DNA of 64,000 bases from an uncultured Alistipes sp. (GCA_948736885.1 CAPXWY010000001.1:221607-285606), one strand, 5' to 3'; counted from the stretch's first letter, positions 9,255-17,818 are shown. Numbers and translations are program-made. Notes: a model not told the origin generated them from the letters alone.

Positions 9255-10937
9255 ATGAAACATCTGACATACATAAGCATCCTGCTCGGAACGATGGCCC
9301 TGGCCGCCTGTACCGACGACAAGACGAACGCCCCGTTCGGACCGGACAGCAAGGAAATAACCATCGGAGCCGACGGAGGAACCCGCACGGTCCGCATAGC
9401 GTCGGACGATGCGTGGATCGCCACGACCGACGCGCCGTGGATCACCGTATCGCCTGCCAACGGCCGCGGAACAACGACCTGCCAACTGCTCATCGACTCG
9501 GCGCTGGTGGAGACGCCGCGCCAGGGCGTCATCCGCTTTCAGAACCAACAATCGCGCGACAACCAGGAAATAACGGTGAAGCAAGACGGCTACGCCTATG
9601 CCATCACGCTGGAAGAACCGGAAATATCGGTCGAAAACTTCGCGACGCTGGACGAACGCTACTTCGACGTGAAGGTGAAAACCAACGTAGACTTCAATGT
9701 AGCCATCCCCGACACGACGGGCTGGCTCCAATATGACAGCTACAAGGTGAACATCGACCGCGGAATCCGCCCGCGCGAAGTGACCGTACGCTTCAAATGG
9801 AACATCAGCTCGATTCCGAGAATCCGCAAAGCCGAAATCTCGTTCCTGCCGAAAGGGAACGTGACGCTCGACCAACAGGACAAACTGCGCGTAGAACAGA
9901 AAGCGGCGGAGAAAATCAAAGAAAACACCCGCGAAGGCGACTCGGTGGCGCTGCTGGGCGTAAACCGCTCGCTGAACTCGTGGCGCAACGTATGGGACGC
10001 CTCCGAAAGCATGGACAACTGGGAAGGCGTGGTCCTGTGGGAAGAAAACATGGAAGGCTACACCCCTGAAAAAGCCGGACGTGTAAAATCGGCCTCTTTC
10101 TCGTTCTTCACCACCAAGGAAGGCATACCGTTTGAAATACAATACCTGACGGCGGCCGAAGAAATCACCTTCTTCAGCAACTCCAACACCCACATGCTGA
10201 GCCTGAACACGGGCGATGCGATTACGAAACTGCCGCAACTCAAACGCCTGACCATCTCGGGCTACGGATTGACGGAGCTGCACCCGGACTTCAAGAACCT
10301 GAAGAGCCTTGAATATCTGGACCTGAGCAGCAACTCCTTCCAGAAACTGCCCTCGATACTGACGAAAGAAAACATGCCCAAGCTGCATACGCTGATCATG
10401 AACGCCAATCAACGCAGCTTGGTTTACGACCTGAGCAACTCGGTGACGACCGACATCGGAGGTCTGATCGAAGAACCGGAATTCCCGCGCCATCTGCTTG
10501 AATGGGAACTCGACACGCTGAGGCTGTCGGTAAACTACCTGCAAGGCTCGCTCCCGTCGTTCGGCACGGCCGACGCACCACAGAACGGCTGGACGGAATT
10601 CTACACGGAAGCCGACATAGACAACTCGGCCAACGACAAAGGTGTGGACACGCTGCCGAGAAGCCTGATAGGCACTCCGAAAGTGATGGCCCGCACGAAA
10701 TTCTTTGCCATCAACCTGAACCGCATGACCGGAGAACTGCCCTACTGGCTGCTCTACCACCCGGCGCTGAACTGGTGGGTGCCTGAAATCCTGATATTCA
10801 ACCAGGAAGGAATCGACGCGAACGGCCGGACCGCCGGATTCAGCAACGAACCGGTCAACATGAACTACTACTATGATTTCTACCCGACGAAAACCCGGCC
10901 CTCGGACGAACGGGAAGAAACAAACACGACACGATGA
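9255..10937 (+). CDS. BACON-domain and leucine-rich-repeat lipoprotein
   Basis: 560 residues with a lipobox ALAAC at Cys19. Residues about 35-110 form a BACON domain (AWIATTDAPWITVSPANG, then a closing QEITVKQDG strand). A second beta domain follows, and from about 300 to 400 there are LRR units (LPQLKRLTISGYGLTELHPD, NLKSLEYLDLSSNSFQKLPS). BACON domains in Bacteroidales lipoproteins act as spacers or ligand-binding modules. Its last codons overlap the subtilase start (ATGA at 10934-10937), so the two are translationally coupled. A role in presenting substrate to the protease is plausible but inferred only from linkage. Confidence 0.8.
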   Translation: MKHLTYISILLGTMALAACTDDKTNAPFGPDSKEITIGADGGTRTVRIASDDAWIATTDAPWITVSPANGRGTTTCQLLIDSALVETPRQGVIRFQNQQSRDNQEITVKQDGYAYAITLEEPEISVENFATLDERYFDVKVKTNVDFNVAIPDTTGWLQYDSYKVNIDRGIRPREVTVRFKWNISSIPRIRKAEISFLPKGNVTLDQQDKLRVEQKAAEKIKENTREGDSVALLGVNRSLNSWRNVWDASESMDNWEGVVLWEENMEGYTPEKAGRVKSASFSFFTTKEGIPFEIQYLTAAEEITFFSNSNTHMLSLNTGDAITKLPQLKRLTISGYGLTELHPDFKNLKSLEYLDLSSNSFQKLPSILTKENMPKLHTLIMNANQRSLVYDLSNSVTTDIGGLIEEPEFPRHLLEWELDTLRLSVNYLQGSLPSFGTADAPQNGWTEFYTEADIDNSANDKGVDTLPRSLIGTPKVMARTKFFAINLNRMTGELPYWLLYHPALNWWVPEILIFNQEGIDANGRTAGFSNEPVNMNYYYDFYPTKTRPSDEREETNTTR

Positions 10938-12973
10938 TGAAAAACACGCTATACGGAATGATGGCGGGCCTGCTGCTGGTGCTGGCGGCCTGCACGACCG
11001 ACCCGCATACGGACCCGAACACGCAAGGCCCGGGAACACAACCGGCGACGGCGGGCGAACTGCTGGTCAAATTCGACCCCTATGTGAGCGAAATCCTGGA
11101 ACGCGCGACGGCGAAAACCCGCAACGGCGAAGCCGCGACGCGCTCGGGAATCCTCACGGTAGACGAAGTGCTGGAGCTCGCGGGCGGCTATGAAATCGAA
11201 CGCGTATTCCCGGTGAACGCACGCACCGAAGCGAAGACCCGGAATGCGGGCCTGCATCTGTGGTACGTAATCCGCTTCGACGGCGACCGCACGGAGAAAG
11301 AAGTGGCGGAACAACTCGCGCAACTGGGCGAAGTGCAGAAAGTGAGCCTGAACCACACGATCAAACGAGCCTACGACGCCAAGAAAAAAGCCAAGCCGCT
11401 GGACCTTGAAACCCTCCGCGCGATGGCGCTGAAGACCCGGGCGGCGGACTTCCCCTACAACGACCCGCAGCTGCCGGCCCAATGGCACCTGATAAACCAT
11501 GGCGACCTGTTCCAGAAAGACGGCGTGAGCAAGTCGATAGCGGGAGCCGACGTACAATGCGAAGAAGCGTGGGACCTCTCGACGGGCGACCCGTCGATCA
11601 TCGTCGCGATACTGGACGAAGGAGTATGTCTGACCCACCCCGACCTGAAAGAGAACCTGTGGGTGAACGAAGACGAAATCGAAAACTCCAACAAAGACAA
11701 CGACGGCAACGGCTATGCGGGAGACCGCCACGGCTACAACTTTGTGACCGGCTCGGGCCGCATCACGTGGGACGACGCCTATGACACGGGCCACGGCTCG
11801 CATGTGGCAGGCGTAATAGCGGCCCGGAACAACAACGGCGAAGGCATCAGCTCGATAGCGGGCGGCACGGCCGAAAAACCGGGCGTGAAAATCATGAGCT
11901 GCCAGATATTCTCGGGCAACACGGAACCCAACGCCCTGGCGACGGTACGCGCAATCAAATACGCCGCCGACAACGGAGCCGTCATCCTGCAATGCAGCTG
12001 GGGCTACACCTCGGGCCTTGCCAACGGCTACGAATGGCAGCCGGCCTTCACGACCGAAGAACAATGGGCCGAAAACCGCCCCCTGGAACAAGAAGCCCTG
12101 GACTACTTCGTCCACAACGCGGGCTCGCCCAACGGCCCCATCGACGGAGGTCTGGCGATTTTTGCGGGCGGCAACGAAACCGCACCGATGGCGGGATTCC
12201 CGGGAGCGGCCGAAATGTGCATCGCCGTATCGGCCACGGCGGCCGACTACACCCCGGCTGTCTACACGAACTACGGCCCCGGCACCACGATAGCAGCCCC
12301 GGGCGGCGACCAAGACTACTACTATGAATACGGCGAGGGCGCAGACCGCGGAAAAACGGGCAGCGTACTGTCGGCGCTTCCCTACACCGTGAGCGAAAGC
12401 GGCTACGGCTACATGGAAGGCACCTCGATGGCCTGCCCCCATGTGTCGGGCGTAGCGGCGCTGGGCCTGTCGTATGCGTTCCAACTGCGCAAACATTTCA
12501 CGGCCGAAGAATTCAAGCAGCTGCTCTACGAAACGGTGACCCCCATCGACCAATACATGACGGGCCGCAAGCTCTACTGCCGCTACACGACGGACTTGGG
12601 CACGGTACACCCCAGCCAGATGCTCCTCTCGGACTACCACAAACAAATGGGAGCCGGGCAAGTGAACGCCACGAAACTGCTGAACGCGATTAACGGCAAA
12701 GGCACGCAGGTGAAGTTCCCCAACCTTTATGTACCGCTGGACGGAAACGTGACGGTGACACCGGGCAACTACTTCATAAACGGCGAACAACTGACCTACA
12801 CGGTGACCATCGACGACACGACGGTGGCGACGGCAACCGTAGAGGGCAACAAACTGGTTGTCAAAGGAACGAAAGCAGGCGCGACGACGGCGAAGATTGC
12901 TACGTCGAACGGCGAAACGCAGACTTTCCGCATCACGGTCCGCAAGGGCGCGAACGGCAACGGCTGGCTCTAA
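10934..12973 (+). CDS. S8 family (subtilisin-like) serine protease, lipoprotein
   Basis: 679 residues with lipobox LVLAAC at Cys20. Residues about 40-150 look like a fervidolysin-type inhibitory prodomain (GELLVKFDPYV..., LHLWYVIRFDG). The catalytic triad is visible: Asp228 in VAILDEG, His287 in GHGSHVAG, Ser498 in GTSMACPHVSG, with the oxyanion Asn414 in FAGGNE. A C-terminal Ig-like (BIG2-like) domain of about 80 residues follows (LTYTVTIDDTTVATATVEGN). It should be an active endoprotease anchored in the outer membrane or periplasmic face. The start ATG 10934 overlaps the upstream stop; a second ATG at 10937 is possible. It is the only degradative enzyme of the SusCD locus, which points to proteins or peptides as substrate. 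Confidence 0.93.
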   Translation: MMKNTLYGMMAGLLLVLAACTTDPHTDPNTQGPGTQPATAGELLVKFDPYVSEILERATAKTRNGEAATRSGILTVDEVLELAGGYEIERVFPVNARTEAKTRNAGLHLWYVIRFDGDRTEKEVAEQLAQLGEVQKVSLNHTIKRAYDAKKKAKPLDLETLRAMALKTRAADFPYNDPQLPAQWHLINHGDLFQKDGVSKSIAGADVQCEEAWDLSTGDPSIIVAILDEGVCLTHPDLKENLWVNEDEIENSNKDNDGNGYAGDRHGYNFVTGSGRITWDDAYDTGHGSHVAGVIAARNNNGEGISSIAGGTAEKPGVKIMSCQIFSGNTEPNALATVRAIKYAADNGAVILQCSWGYTSGLANGYEWQPAFTTEEQWAENRPLEQEALDYFVHNAGSPNGPIDGGLAIFAGGNETAPMAGFPGAAEMCIAVSATAADYTPAVYTNYGPGTTIAAPGGDQDYYYEYGEGADRGKTGSVLSALPYTVSESGYGYMEGTSMACPHVSGVAALGLSYAFQLRKHFTAEEFKQLLYETVTPIDQYMTGRKLYCRYTTDLGTVHPSQMLLSDYHKQMGAGQVNATKLLNAINGKGTQVKFPNLYVPLDGNVTVTPGNYFINGEQLTYTVTIDDTTVATATVEGNKLVVKGTKAGATTAKIATSNGETQTFRITVRKGANGNGWL

Positions 12974-12981
12974 AAACGAAG

Positions 12982-13794
12982 ATGCTCCGGAACGGCCGCA
13001 TAATGTATCTGTGTCTGGCGACACTCTGGCTGGCACTGCCGGCGCAGCTGCAAGCCCAATGGGTGACGCACCTTACGCGGGAAAAACTGGACAGCCTGGC
13101 GAACCCGGCGACGGCGGCGGGCGGCGAGACGATGCGCTTCGACACGCGCCGAATCGAAACGCCCGAACTGCACGAAGACGGCACGCCGACGACCTACACC
13201 TACCGCTGGCACAACGACGGAAAAGAACCGCTGGTGGTGACGCGGATACAGACGAGCTGCGGCTGTGCGAAAGCGAAGCACGACAAACGCCCCGTACCGG
13301 CGGGCGGGCAAGGCGAAATAAAAGTAACCTACCACCCCAAAGGCCACCCGGGCGACTTCCAACGGAAGATATTCGTCTACACGCAACTTTCGGACACCCG
13401 GCCGACGGCCGTACTGGAACTGACGGGCCATGTGAAACCCTCGGCGCTGCCGACCCACGACTATGCCCATGCGATGGGCCCGCTGCTGCTGAAGCAACGG
13501 ACGGTGCGGCTGGCAGGAGACCGGAAACAGACGGAACGGATAGAATGTCTCAATGCGGGCGAAAAACCGCTGAGACCGAGAGCCGACGGAGGACTGCTGC
13601 CGAAATACCTGACGTTCGGATGCGAACCGGAAATACTGGAACCCGGCAAAACGGGAGACCTGGTAATCCGACTCGACCCGGAACAAGCCCCGGAAACGCT
13701 GCCGGAACGGATTCCGATACTGCTTGAGGGACTGACGCTGCCGCCGAGCCAACGGATGCTTGAAGTAAGAATCGGAACGGGCACGGCGGAGTGA
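12982..13794 (+). CDS. DUF1573 domain protein, secreted
   Basis: 270 residues. It has a signal peptide of type I (cleavage near AQLQAQ, about residue 26) and no lipobox. The DUF1573 signature is clear: a strand, then TSCGCAKAKHDKRPV (Cys93, Cys95), GGQGEIKVTYHPKGHPGDFQ and KIFVYTQ. The domain is an ASH/MSP-like beta sandwich common in exported Bacteroidetes proteins and often repeated; here a second divergent copy seems to fill the C-terminal half. Function is unknown. It starts 8 bases after the protease stop, so it belongs to the same transcript. ATG 13003 is an alternative start but would shorten the signal peptide. Confidence 0.85.
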   Translation: MLRNGRIMYLCLATLWLALPAQLQAQWVTHLTREKLDSLANPATAAGGETMRFDTRRIETPELHEDGTPTTYTYRWHNDGKEPLVVTRIQTSCGCAKAKHDKRPVPAGGQGEIKVTYHPKGHPGDFQRKIFVYTQLSDTRPTAVLELTGHVKPSALPTHDYAHAMGPLLLKQRTVRLAGDRKQTERIECLNAGEKPLRPRADGGLLPKYLTFGCEPEILEPGKTGDLVIRLDPEQAPETLPERIPILLEGLTLPPSQRMLEVRIGTGTAE

Positions 13795-14125
13795 GCCGCG
13801 GGAAAGCGGTATCGAATGCCGACGAACCGAAACGGGAATGAAACCGGAAACAGATTCTTCGCTTCGCTCAGAATGACAAGGCTTTGAGCGACGAGACTTG
13901 CTCGAAATGGGAGACATGCGAATGAACGGCAGTCGAAGCGGGAAGAAGACGTTCAGACGAAGTTTGGTGCAGAAAGAGAGAATAGAATGACGGAACTCTG
14001 CCCGAAATGGCAAGGCTTCGTTTTGAATGACGACCCTCCGACGGACAATCGGGCACCTCACCGAAAACCGGACATCGGCCCCGGGCAAAAGGAAACGACA
14101 AAAACAAAAAACAGATAGAAGACAA
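13795..14125. other. 331-base spacer between DUF1573 and the small lipoprotein gene
   Basis: No convincing gene was found here. The stretch contains a copy of the dispersed AGATTCTTCGCT repeat (13852-13878) and an imperfect related piece around 14003-14033 (ending TTTTGAATGACGAC). No clear -33/-7 pair was found for the following lipoprotein gene, which may depend on read-through. Short open frames across it have no signal, coding bias or start context to support them. Confidence 0.5.
13852..13878 (+). repeat. Dispersed repeat copy 1 (AGATTCTTCGCT-TCGCTCAGAATGACA)
   Basis: A 27-base imperfect palindrome with ATTCT and AGAAT at its ends. The same element recurs at 32662-32688 and 49449-49476 in this window, each time just downstream of a stop codon. 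Read on the reverse strand it would encode the CHSERSEES-type peptide, a spurious peptide frequently seen in translations from many bacterial genomes, which identifies this as a widespread non-coding element. This copy lies 58 bases after the DUF1573 gene. Confidence 0.75.
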
Positions 14126-14572
14126 ATGAAAAATCTTTGGAAAATCGCCCTCCTCTCGCTGGCGCTGGCCATCTGCGGAGCCTGCAACGATGACGACGAG
14201 ACAGACACCCCGCTGACACCCAATGCCAACAACATAGCAGGAACGTGGCAACTGACGCAATTCGACGGCGCGACGCTGGCCGAAGGGAGTTACGTCTATG
14301 TCGAATTCATCCGCAAGGATATGAAGTTCGAGATGTATCAGAACCTGGACAGCTTCCTGCCGCGCATACTAACGGGCGAATTCAACATCCTGGAAGAAGA
14401 AGGCCAAGGCACGGTTATCCGCGGCGAATATGACCACTCTGGGGGCGACTGGCAGCATGTCTACCGAATCGACGAATTCACGGCCGAACGGATGGTCTGG
14501 ACGGCGGTGGACGACCCGCAAGATGTATCGGTATACGAACGGTGCGCGGGAATACCGGAAGACCTGGAATAA
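14126..14572 (+). CDS. Small lipocalin-like lipoprotein
   Basis: 148 residues from ATG 14126. The frame is open further upstream, but only this start gives a lipoprotein signal (MKNLWKIALLSL..., lipobox ICGAC, Cys20). After the signal, NIAGTWQLTQFDG opens a small beta-barrel of the lipocalin-like type found in many short Bacteroidetes lipoproteins, with predicted strands FEMYQNL, GEFNILEE and RMVWTAVDD. No catalytic residues are evident. It is the last + strand gene of the surface-protein locus and is followed by a long inverted repeat at 14594-14651. Function unknown. Confidence 0.75.
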   Translation: MKNLWKIALLSLALAICGACNDDDETDTPLTPNANNIAGTWQLTQFDGATLAEGSYVYVEFIRKDMKFEMYQNLDSFLPRILTGEFNILEEEGQGTVIRGEYDHSGGDWQHVYRIDEFTAERMVWTAVDDPQDVSVYERCAGIPEDLE

Positions 14573-14593
14573 CAAACGTCAACCGTCCATATA

Positions 14594-14651
14594 CAAAACT
14601 TCATCCGGCATTTAAGAGGAAGCTCTCAACAAAATGCCGGATGAAGTTTTG
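14594..14651. terminator. Perfect 20-bp inverted repeat, probable bidirectional terminator
   Basis: CAAAACTTCATCCGGCATTT (14594-14613) is exactly complementary to 14632-14651, with an 18-base loop. It sits between the + strand lipoprotein gene and a remnant plus gene on the - strand, where a shared terminator is expected. The stem is long and not particularly GC-rich, so a small mobile-element end is an alternative. Confidence 0.6.
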
Positions 14652-14679
14652 ACTATTTTACTTGGACTCTTACTCTGAT

Positions 14680-14797
14680 TCAGGCTATCAATTCCACGTG
14701 ATTGCCCTCCGGGGCGGCAATGGCACTTTCATAGTACCCGTCGTCCGTAAAATCTCGGTTTGCTCAAGATAGTGCAATCGTCCACCGCTCTTAATCG
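14680..14797 (-). pseudogene. Remnant of a VOC/glyoxalase-family gene (C-terminal end only)
   Basis: On the - strand the 27 codons from 14763 down to 14683 read ANRDFTDDGYYESAIAAP followed by EGNHVELIA and a stop at 14680-14682. This closely resembles the C-terminal signature of VOC (glyoxalase/bleomycin-resistance) proteins, where GYYES...DPEGN...E ends the last beta-alpha-beta-beta-beta motif. In-frame stops lie immediately upstream and an adjacent piece (GGRLHYLE) is in another frame, so the gene is truncated and shifted. It abuts the stop of the DUF1349 gene. This is a decayed fragment with no expected product. Confidence 0.5.
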
Positions 14798-15448
14798 CTA
14801 CTTGCTGTTTCCCTCCAGCCATTGAGCCCTGCGCAAATCGGGCAAATGCCTGATCGAAAAACTCTCGAAATCAGCGTCGAAACCGTCGCCGTCGGGGCTG
14901 GCTCCCATTACCCCGACCATGACAGGGCGATTGTCCTGCAACCAAGCGTTGCGCATCATTGCGTACTCCTTGTCATCAAAAGAATAGAAAATTTCCACCG
15001 CATCGAGCCTACGGACAGCCTTTATCCATACGAACGGCACGGGCTTGTCCAAAGGTATGATGCTCCAATCGCTTGTGCGATGAGTTACCACGGTGCTGAG
15101 GTTGTATTGCCCGTCCACGAACTCGATACCAGCCTTGATATAATTTTCGTGGTCGGTACGCAACATCAGCCCCGACTGGTCGAAACGGGTCTTATAGTCA
15201 CCCGATATTTTCACCTTGACCTCAAATTCCCCGCCGCGCAAGGTGTACAAAAACGGGGCATCGTCCACGGTAAACCCATAATGGGATATGCGCCAGTAAT
15301 CGGTTCGGGGAGTGACACGCATCGAAAGCGAACCCTCTTCGATTTCCCATTGTTCCGGCTCATTGAACCACTGCATTTTTTCCAATGACTGCGCCATGCA
15401 GGCGGCCGAAGCGGCAATCATCGCTCCGCTCAAAAACAACTTTTTCAT
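14798..15448 (-). CDS. Exported DUF1349-family protein
   Basis: 216 residues from the ATG at 15446-15448; eight upstream codons are open but MKKLFLSGAMIAASAACMAQ is a proper signal peptide. The mature part is a concanavalin-like beta sandwich with the DUF1349 pattern: WRISHYGFTVDDAPFLY, FEVKVKISGDYKTRFDQSG, LMLRTDHENYIKAGIEF and a final VGVMGASPDGDGFDADF. Intracellular relatives exist in bacteria and yeast, and here it is exported. The biochemical role is not known. It diverges from a LuxR-type regulator gene (15668), separated by 219 bases with palindromes, which makes regulation by that neighbour likely. Cys16 could in principle be a lipid site, but AQ cleavage looks better. Confidence 0.8.
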   Translation of the reverse strand: MKKLFLSGAMIAASAACMAQSLEKMQWFNEPEQWEIEEGSLSMRVTPRTDYWRISHYGFTVDDAPFLYTLRGGEFEVKVKISGDYKTRFDQSGLMLRTDHENYIKAGIEFVDGQYNLSTVVTHRTSDWSIIPLDKPVPFVWIKAVRRLDAVEIFYSFDDKEYAMMRNAWLQDNRPVMVGVMGASPDGDGFDADFESFSIRHLPDLRRAQWLEGNSK

Positions 15449-15597
15449 TTCCAAATATTTAATAACACCCAAAGGACCCGGCAGGAATTTCCGGCAACCA
15501 ACGAACCGGCCGAAATATCTATGTTCACGACGCTTTCAACCCTGGCTTCGGACGGCATTTTACTTTTCGCTTATGATGAATAACCATTCCCAATATT

Positions 15598-15636
15598 TAT
15601 CTTTGCAAAGCTAAAGTATTGTTGCATACCATGCAA
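15598..15636 (+). promoter_or_regulatory. -7 element and palindromes before the LuxR-type regulator gene
   Basis: TATCTTTG (15598-15605) is a Bacteroidetes -7 element reading toward the regulator. It overlaps the perfect palindrome CTTTGCAAAG (15601-15610) and is followed by TTGCAT-ACC-ATGCAA (15622-15636), a perfect inverted repeat where a dimeric regulator could sit. No clear -33 TTTG was found. The site is in the 5' leader, 32 bases before the ATG, so repression or autoregulation fits. Confidence 0.6.
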
Positions 15637-15667
15637 TGATTACAAATAACCATTTTATTGCCGGCGA

Positions 15668-16423
15668 ATGGACCCCAAAGATAGATTGAACAAGGAATTT
15701 TCCGCCCAGAACTTTGCGGCAAAACACCCCTATGCGGAAATGCTGGACCGATACAAGGAAATGGCTCGCAACTATGCGCGCATGGAAAATGCCGTTGCCG
15801 TATTGAGCGATTTACGCACCGATGCAAGCTACATCTATTACGGCGGATTTTCACGAATGCTGAGAACGGGCAAATGCGAAAAAGAAGGCGAAGTACCTTC
15901 CATCTGGGAAGAGGAAATCTTCAAACTTATTCATCCAGATGACCTGGCCGACAAACACTTGCAAGAACTCCGCTTTTTCCATTTTGTCAAACGCCAGCCC
16001 AAAAAGAAACGCAGCGACTATTATTTGACAAGCAAACTCCGCATGAAAAACGATACGAATAACTATATACCCGTACTGCATCGAATGTTCTATGTTCCTG
16101 CACCCTCCGACGAGACTTTGTGGCTGGCTTTATGCCTTTATAGCCCTCTGCCATTCGACATTCCATCCAAATGTCTGATAATCAATTCTGTCAATGGACA
16201 GACGACCGAACTGGGCAAACAACATGACACAAAAATACTGTCCGTCAGAGAAAAACAAGTTTTGAACCTCATAGACAAAGGTTCGACGAGCAAAGAAATA
16301 GCCGGAACGCTCTCTATCAGCATCCATACGGTCAGCCGGCATCGACAAGGGATTTTAGCCAAATTACAGGTGAAGAACTCCATCGAAGCCTGTCGGATAG
16401 CAAAAGATTTGAAACTGATATGA
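15668..16423 (+). CDS. LuxR-type (GerE HTH) transcriptional regulator with PAS-like N-terminal half
   Basis: 251 residues. The C-terminal part (191-245) is a LuxR/GerE helix-turn-helix: LSVREKQVLNLIDKG, TSKEIAGTLSISIHTVSRHR, then a final helix LQVKNSIEACRIAKDL. The N-terminal half resembles the PAS-like sensor seen in Bacteroidetes LuxR proteins (IYYGGFSRMLRTG..., IFKLIHPDDL). There is no receiver domain, so it is a one-component regulator with unknown signal. It faces away from the DUF1349 gene and has palindromes in its own leader, suggesting autoregulation and control of that neighbour. Base composition is more AT-rich than the flanking housekeeping genes. Confidence 0.85.
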   Translation: MDPKDRLNKEFSAQNFAAKHPYAEMLDRYKEMARNYARMENAVAVLSDLRTDASYIYYGGFSRMLRTGKCEKEGEVPSIWEEEIFKLIHPDDLADKHLQELRFFHFVKRQPKKKRSDYYLTSKLRMKNDTNNYIPVLHRMFYVPAPSDETLWLALCLYSPLPFDIPSKCLIINSVNGQTTELGKQHDTKILSVREKQVLNLIDKGSTSKEIAGTLSISIHTVSRHRQGILAKLQVKNSIEACRIAKDLKLI

Positions 16424-16439
16424 CAGGCCGACAAAAAAA

Positions 16440-16465
16440 GGAAAGACTTCGCTGAAAGTCTTTCC
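16440..16465. terminator. Bidirectional terminator between the LuxR gene and ssb
   Basis: GGAAAGACTT (16440-16449) pairs perfectly with AAGTCTTTCC (16456-16465) over a 6-base loop. A run of A lies on the left and TTAATATAT on the right, so it can work for both convergent transcripts. Confidence 0.8.
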
Positions 16466-16493
16466 TTAATATATAGGTATAAGCGCAACCGAA

Positions 16494-17009
16494 TCAGAAC
16501 GGCAAATCGTCGGGATCGTCGGCAGGCATGGACGGAGCCGGAGCAGGCTGGGGCTGAGGTGCGGCCTGCGGAGCGGTGGACTGAACCGGAGCCGCTGCGG
16601 CGGGAGCGGCCTGCGACTGAGTGTAGGGTGCGGACGCGGGAGCCTGCCCGTAAGAAGCGCTGTCGGAAGCGGAATTGTCGCTGCGCCGCCCGAGCAGATT
16701 CATGGTATCGGCGAGAATCTCGGTAGTGAACCGCTTGTTATTGTCCTTGTCCATCCAATCGCGGGTACGCAAACGCCCCTCGATATAAATCTGAGACCCC
16801 TTGTGGACGTAACGGTCGACGACGTCGGCCAAACCGCGCCACAAAGTGACGGTATGCCACTCGGTATGCTCGCGCGTCTCGTTGGCCTGGCGGTCGAAGA
16901 GCCGCTCGGTGGTGGCGAGCCGCAAACGGGCGACCTTGACACCGCCCTCCGTAGTACGGACCTCGGGGTCCATACCGACGTTACCGATAAGAATGACCTT
17001 ATTGACCAT
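16494..17009 (-). CDS. ssb: Single-stranded DNA-binding protein
   Basis: 171 residues. The OB fold is residues 1-110 (MVNKVILIGNVGMDPEVR..., WHTVTLWRGLADV, KGSQIYIEGRLRTRDW). A Pro/Gln/Ala-rich flexible linker follows, then the acidic tail DDPDDLPF that recruits replication and repair proteins. It coats ssDNA at forks and in recombination. It is the last gene of the lpxK-punA-ssb run, starting 2 bases after the punA stop, with the shared terminator at 16440-16465. Unusual only in being joined to a purine and a lipid A gene. A second SSB paralogue elsewhere in the genome is possible. Confidence 0.95.
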   Translation of the reverse strand: MVNKVILIGNVGMDPEVRTTEGGVKVARLRLATTERLFDRQANETREHTEWHTVTLWRGLADVVDRYVHKGSQIYIEGRLRTRDWMDKDNNKRFTTEILADTMNLLGRRSDNSASDSASYGQAPASAPYTQSQAAPAAAAPVQSTAPQAAPQPQPAPAPSMPADDPDDLPF

Positions 17010-17011
17010 GG

Positions 17012-17818
17012 CTACAACTCTTTAATCATACGACGGAACAATAACTGCATCTTGACCCCGGCCTTCTTGCCCTGCAACTGCACGTCCTCGTGGTCGCCGA
17101 TCTCGTCGGAGAGCCCGCAATTGGTGATGACGGAGACACCGAAGACGGGGATGGACATGTGCCGGGCGACGATGACTTCGGGCACGGTGGACATACCGGC
17201 AGCATCGCCGCCGATGGCCTTGAAATAACGATACTCGGCCTGGGTCTCGAACGTAGGACCCGTGCCGCCGACGTAGACGCCGTACTGGAGCTTGATACCC
17301 TCCTGCTCGGCGATGGCGGTGGCGCGGGCGATGAGCCCCTTGTCGTAACAATTGTGCATATCGGGAAAACGCGGCCCGAGCTCGGCGAGGTTAGGCCCGA
17401 TGAGAGGGTTGGGCATGAGGTTGATATGGTCGGTGATGACCATCAAATCGCCGACGCGGAACGAAGTGTTGATACCGCCGGAAGCGTTGGAGACGAACAA
17501 CACGCGGATACCCAACTGCTGCATGACGCGCACGGGAAAAGTGACCTGCTGCATGGAATACCCCTCGTAAAAATGGAACCTGCCCTGCATGGCGACAACG
17601 CGCCGCCCCTCGAGCAAGCCGAAAATCATCCGCCCTTTGTGTCCCTCGACCGTGGAGACGGGAAAACCGGGAATCTGCTTGTAATCGAGCGAAAACCGAG
17701 CATCGATCTGCTCGGCGAAATCCCCGAGTCCGGTACCCAGAATAATCCCTGCCTCGGGCTGGAACCCGGAAGTCTGCTCCCGGATCCAAGCGGCTGTCTG
17801 TTTAATTTCCTCGAACAT
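17012..17818 (-). CDS. punA: Purine-nucleoside phosphorylase (trimeric type)
   Basis: 268 residues, normal for the inosine/guanosine type. The enzyme splits purine nucleosides with phosphate to base and ribose 1-phosphate in salvage. Visible features are ILGTGLGDF (phosphate loop, about 25-33), the GRFHFYEG segment, VLFVSNASGGIN, and the late GGTGPTFETQAEYRYFKAIGGDAAGMSTVPEV block with the conserved Glu-Thr base-binding residues and AxGMST. Its 5' end overlaps the lpxK 3' end by 17 bases and it precedes ssb by 2 bases, so all three share a transcript from the promoter at 18875-18905. Confidence 0.94.
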   Translation of the reverse strand: MFEEIKQTAAWIREQTSGFQPEAGIILGTGLGDFAEQIDARFSLDYKQIPGFPVSTVEGHKGRMIFGLLEGRRVVAMQGRFHFYEGYSMQQVTFPVRVMQQLGIRVLFVSNASGGINTSFRVGDLMVITDHINLMPNPLIGPNLAELGPRFPDMHNCYDKGLIARATAIAEQEGIKLQYGVYVGGTGPTFETQAEYRYFKAIGGDAAGMSTVPEVIVARHMSIPVFGVSVITNCGLSDEIGDHEDVQLQGKKAGVKMQLLFRRMIKEL

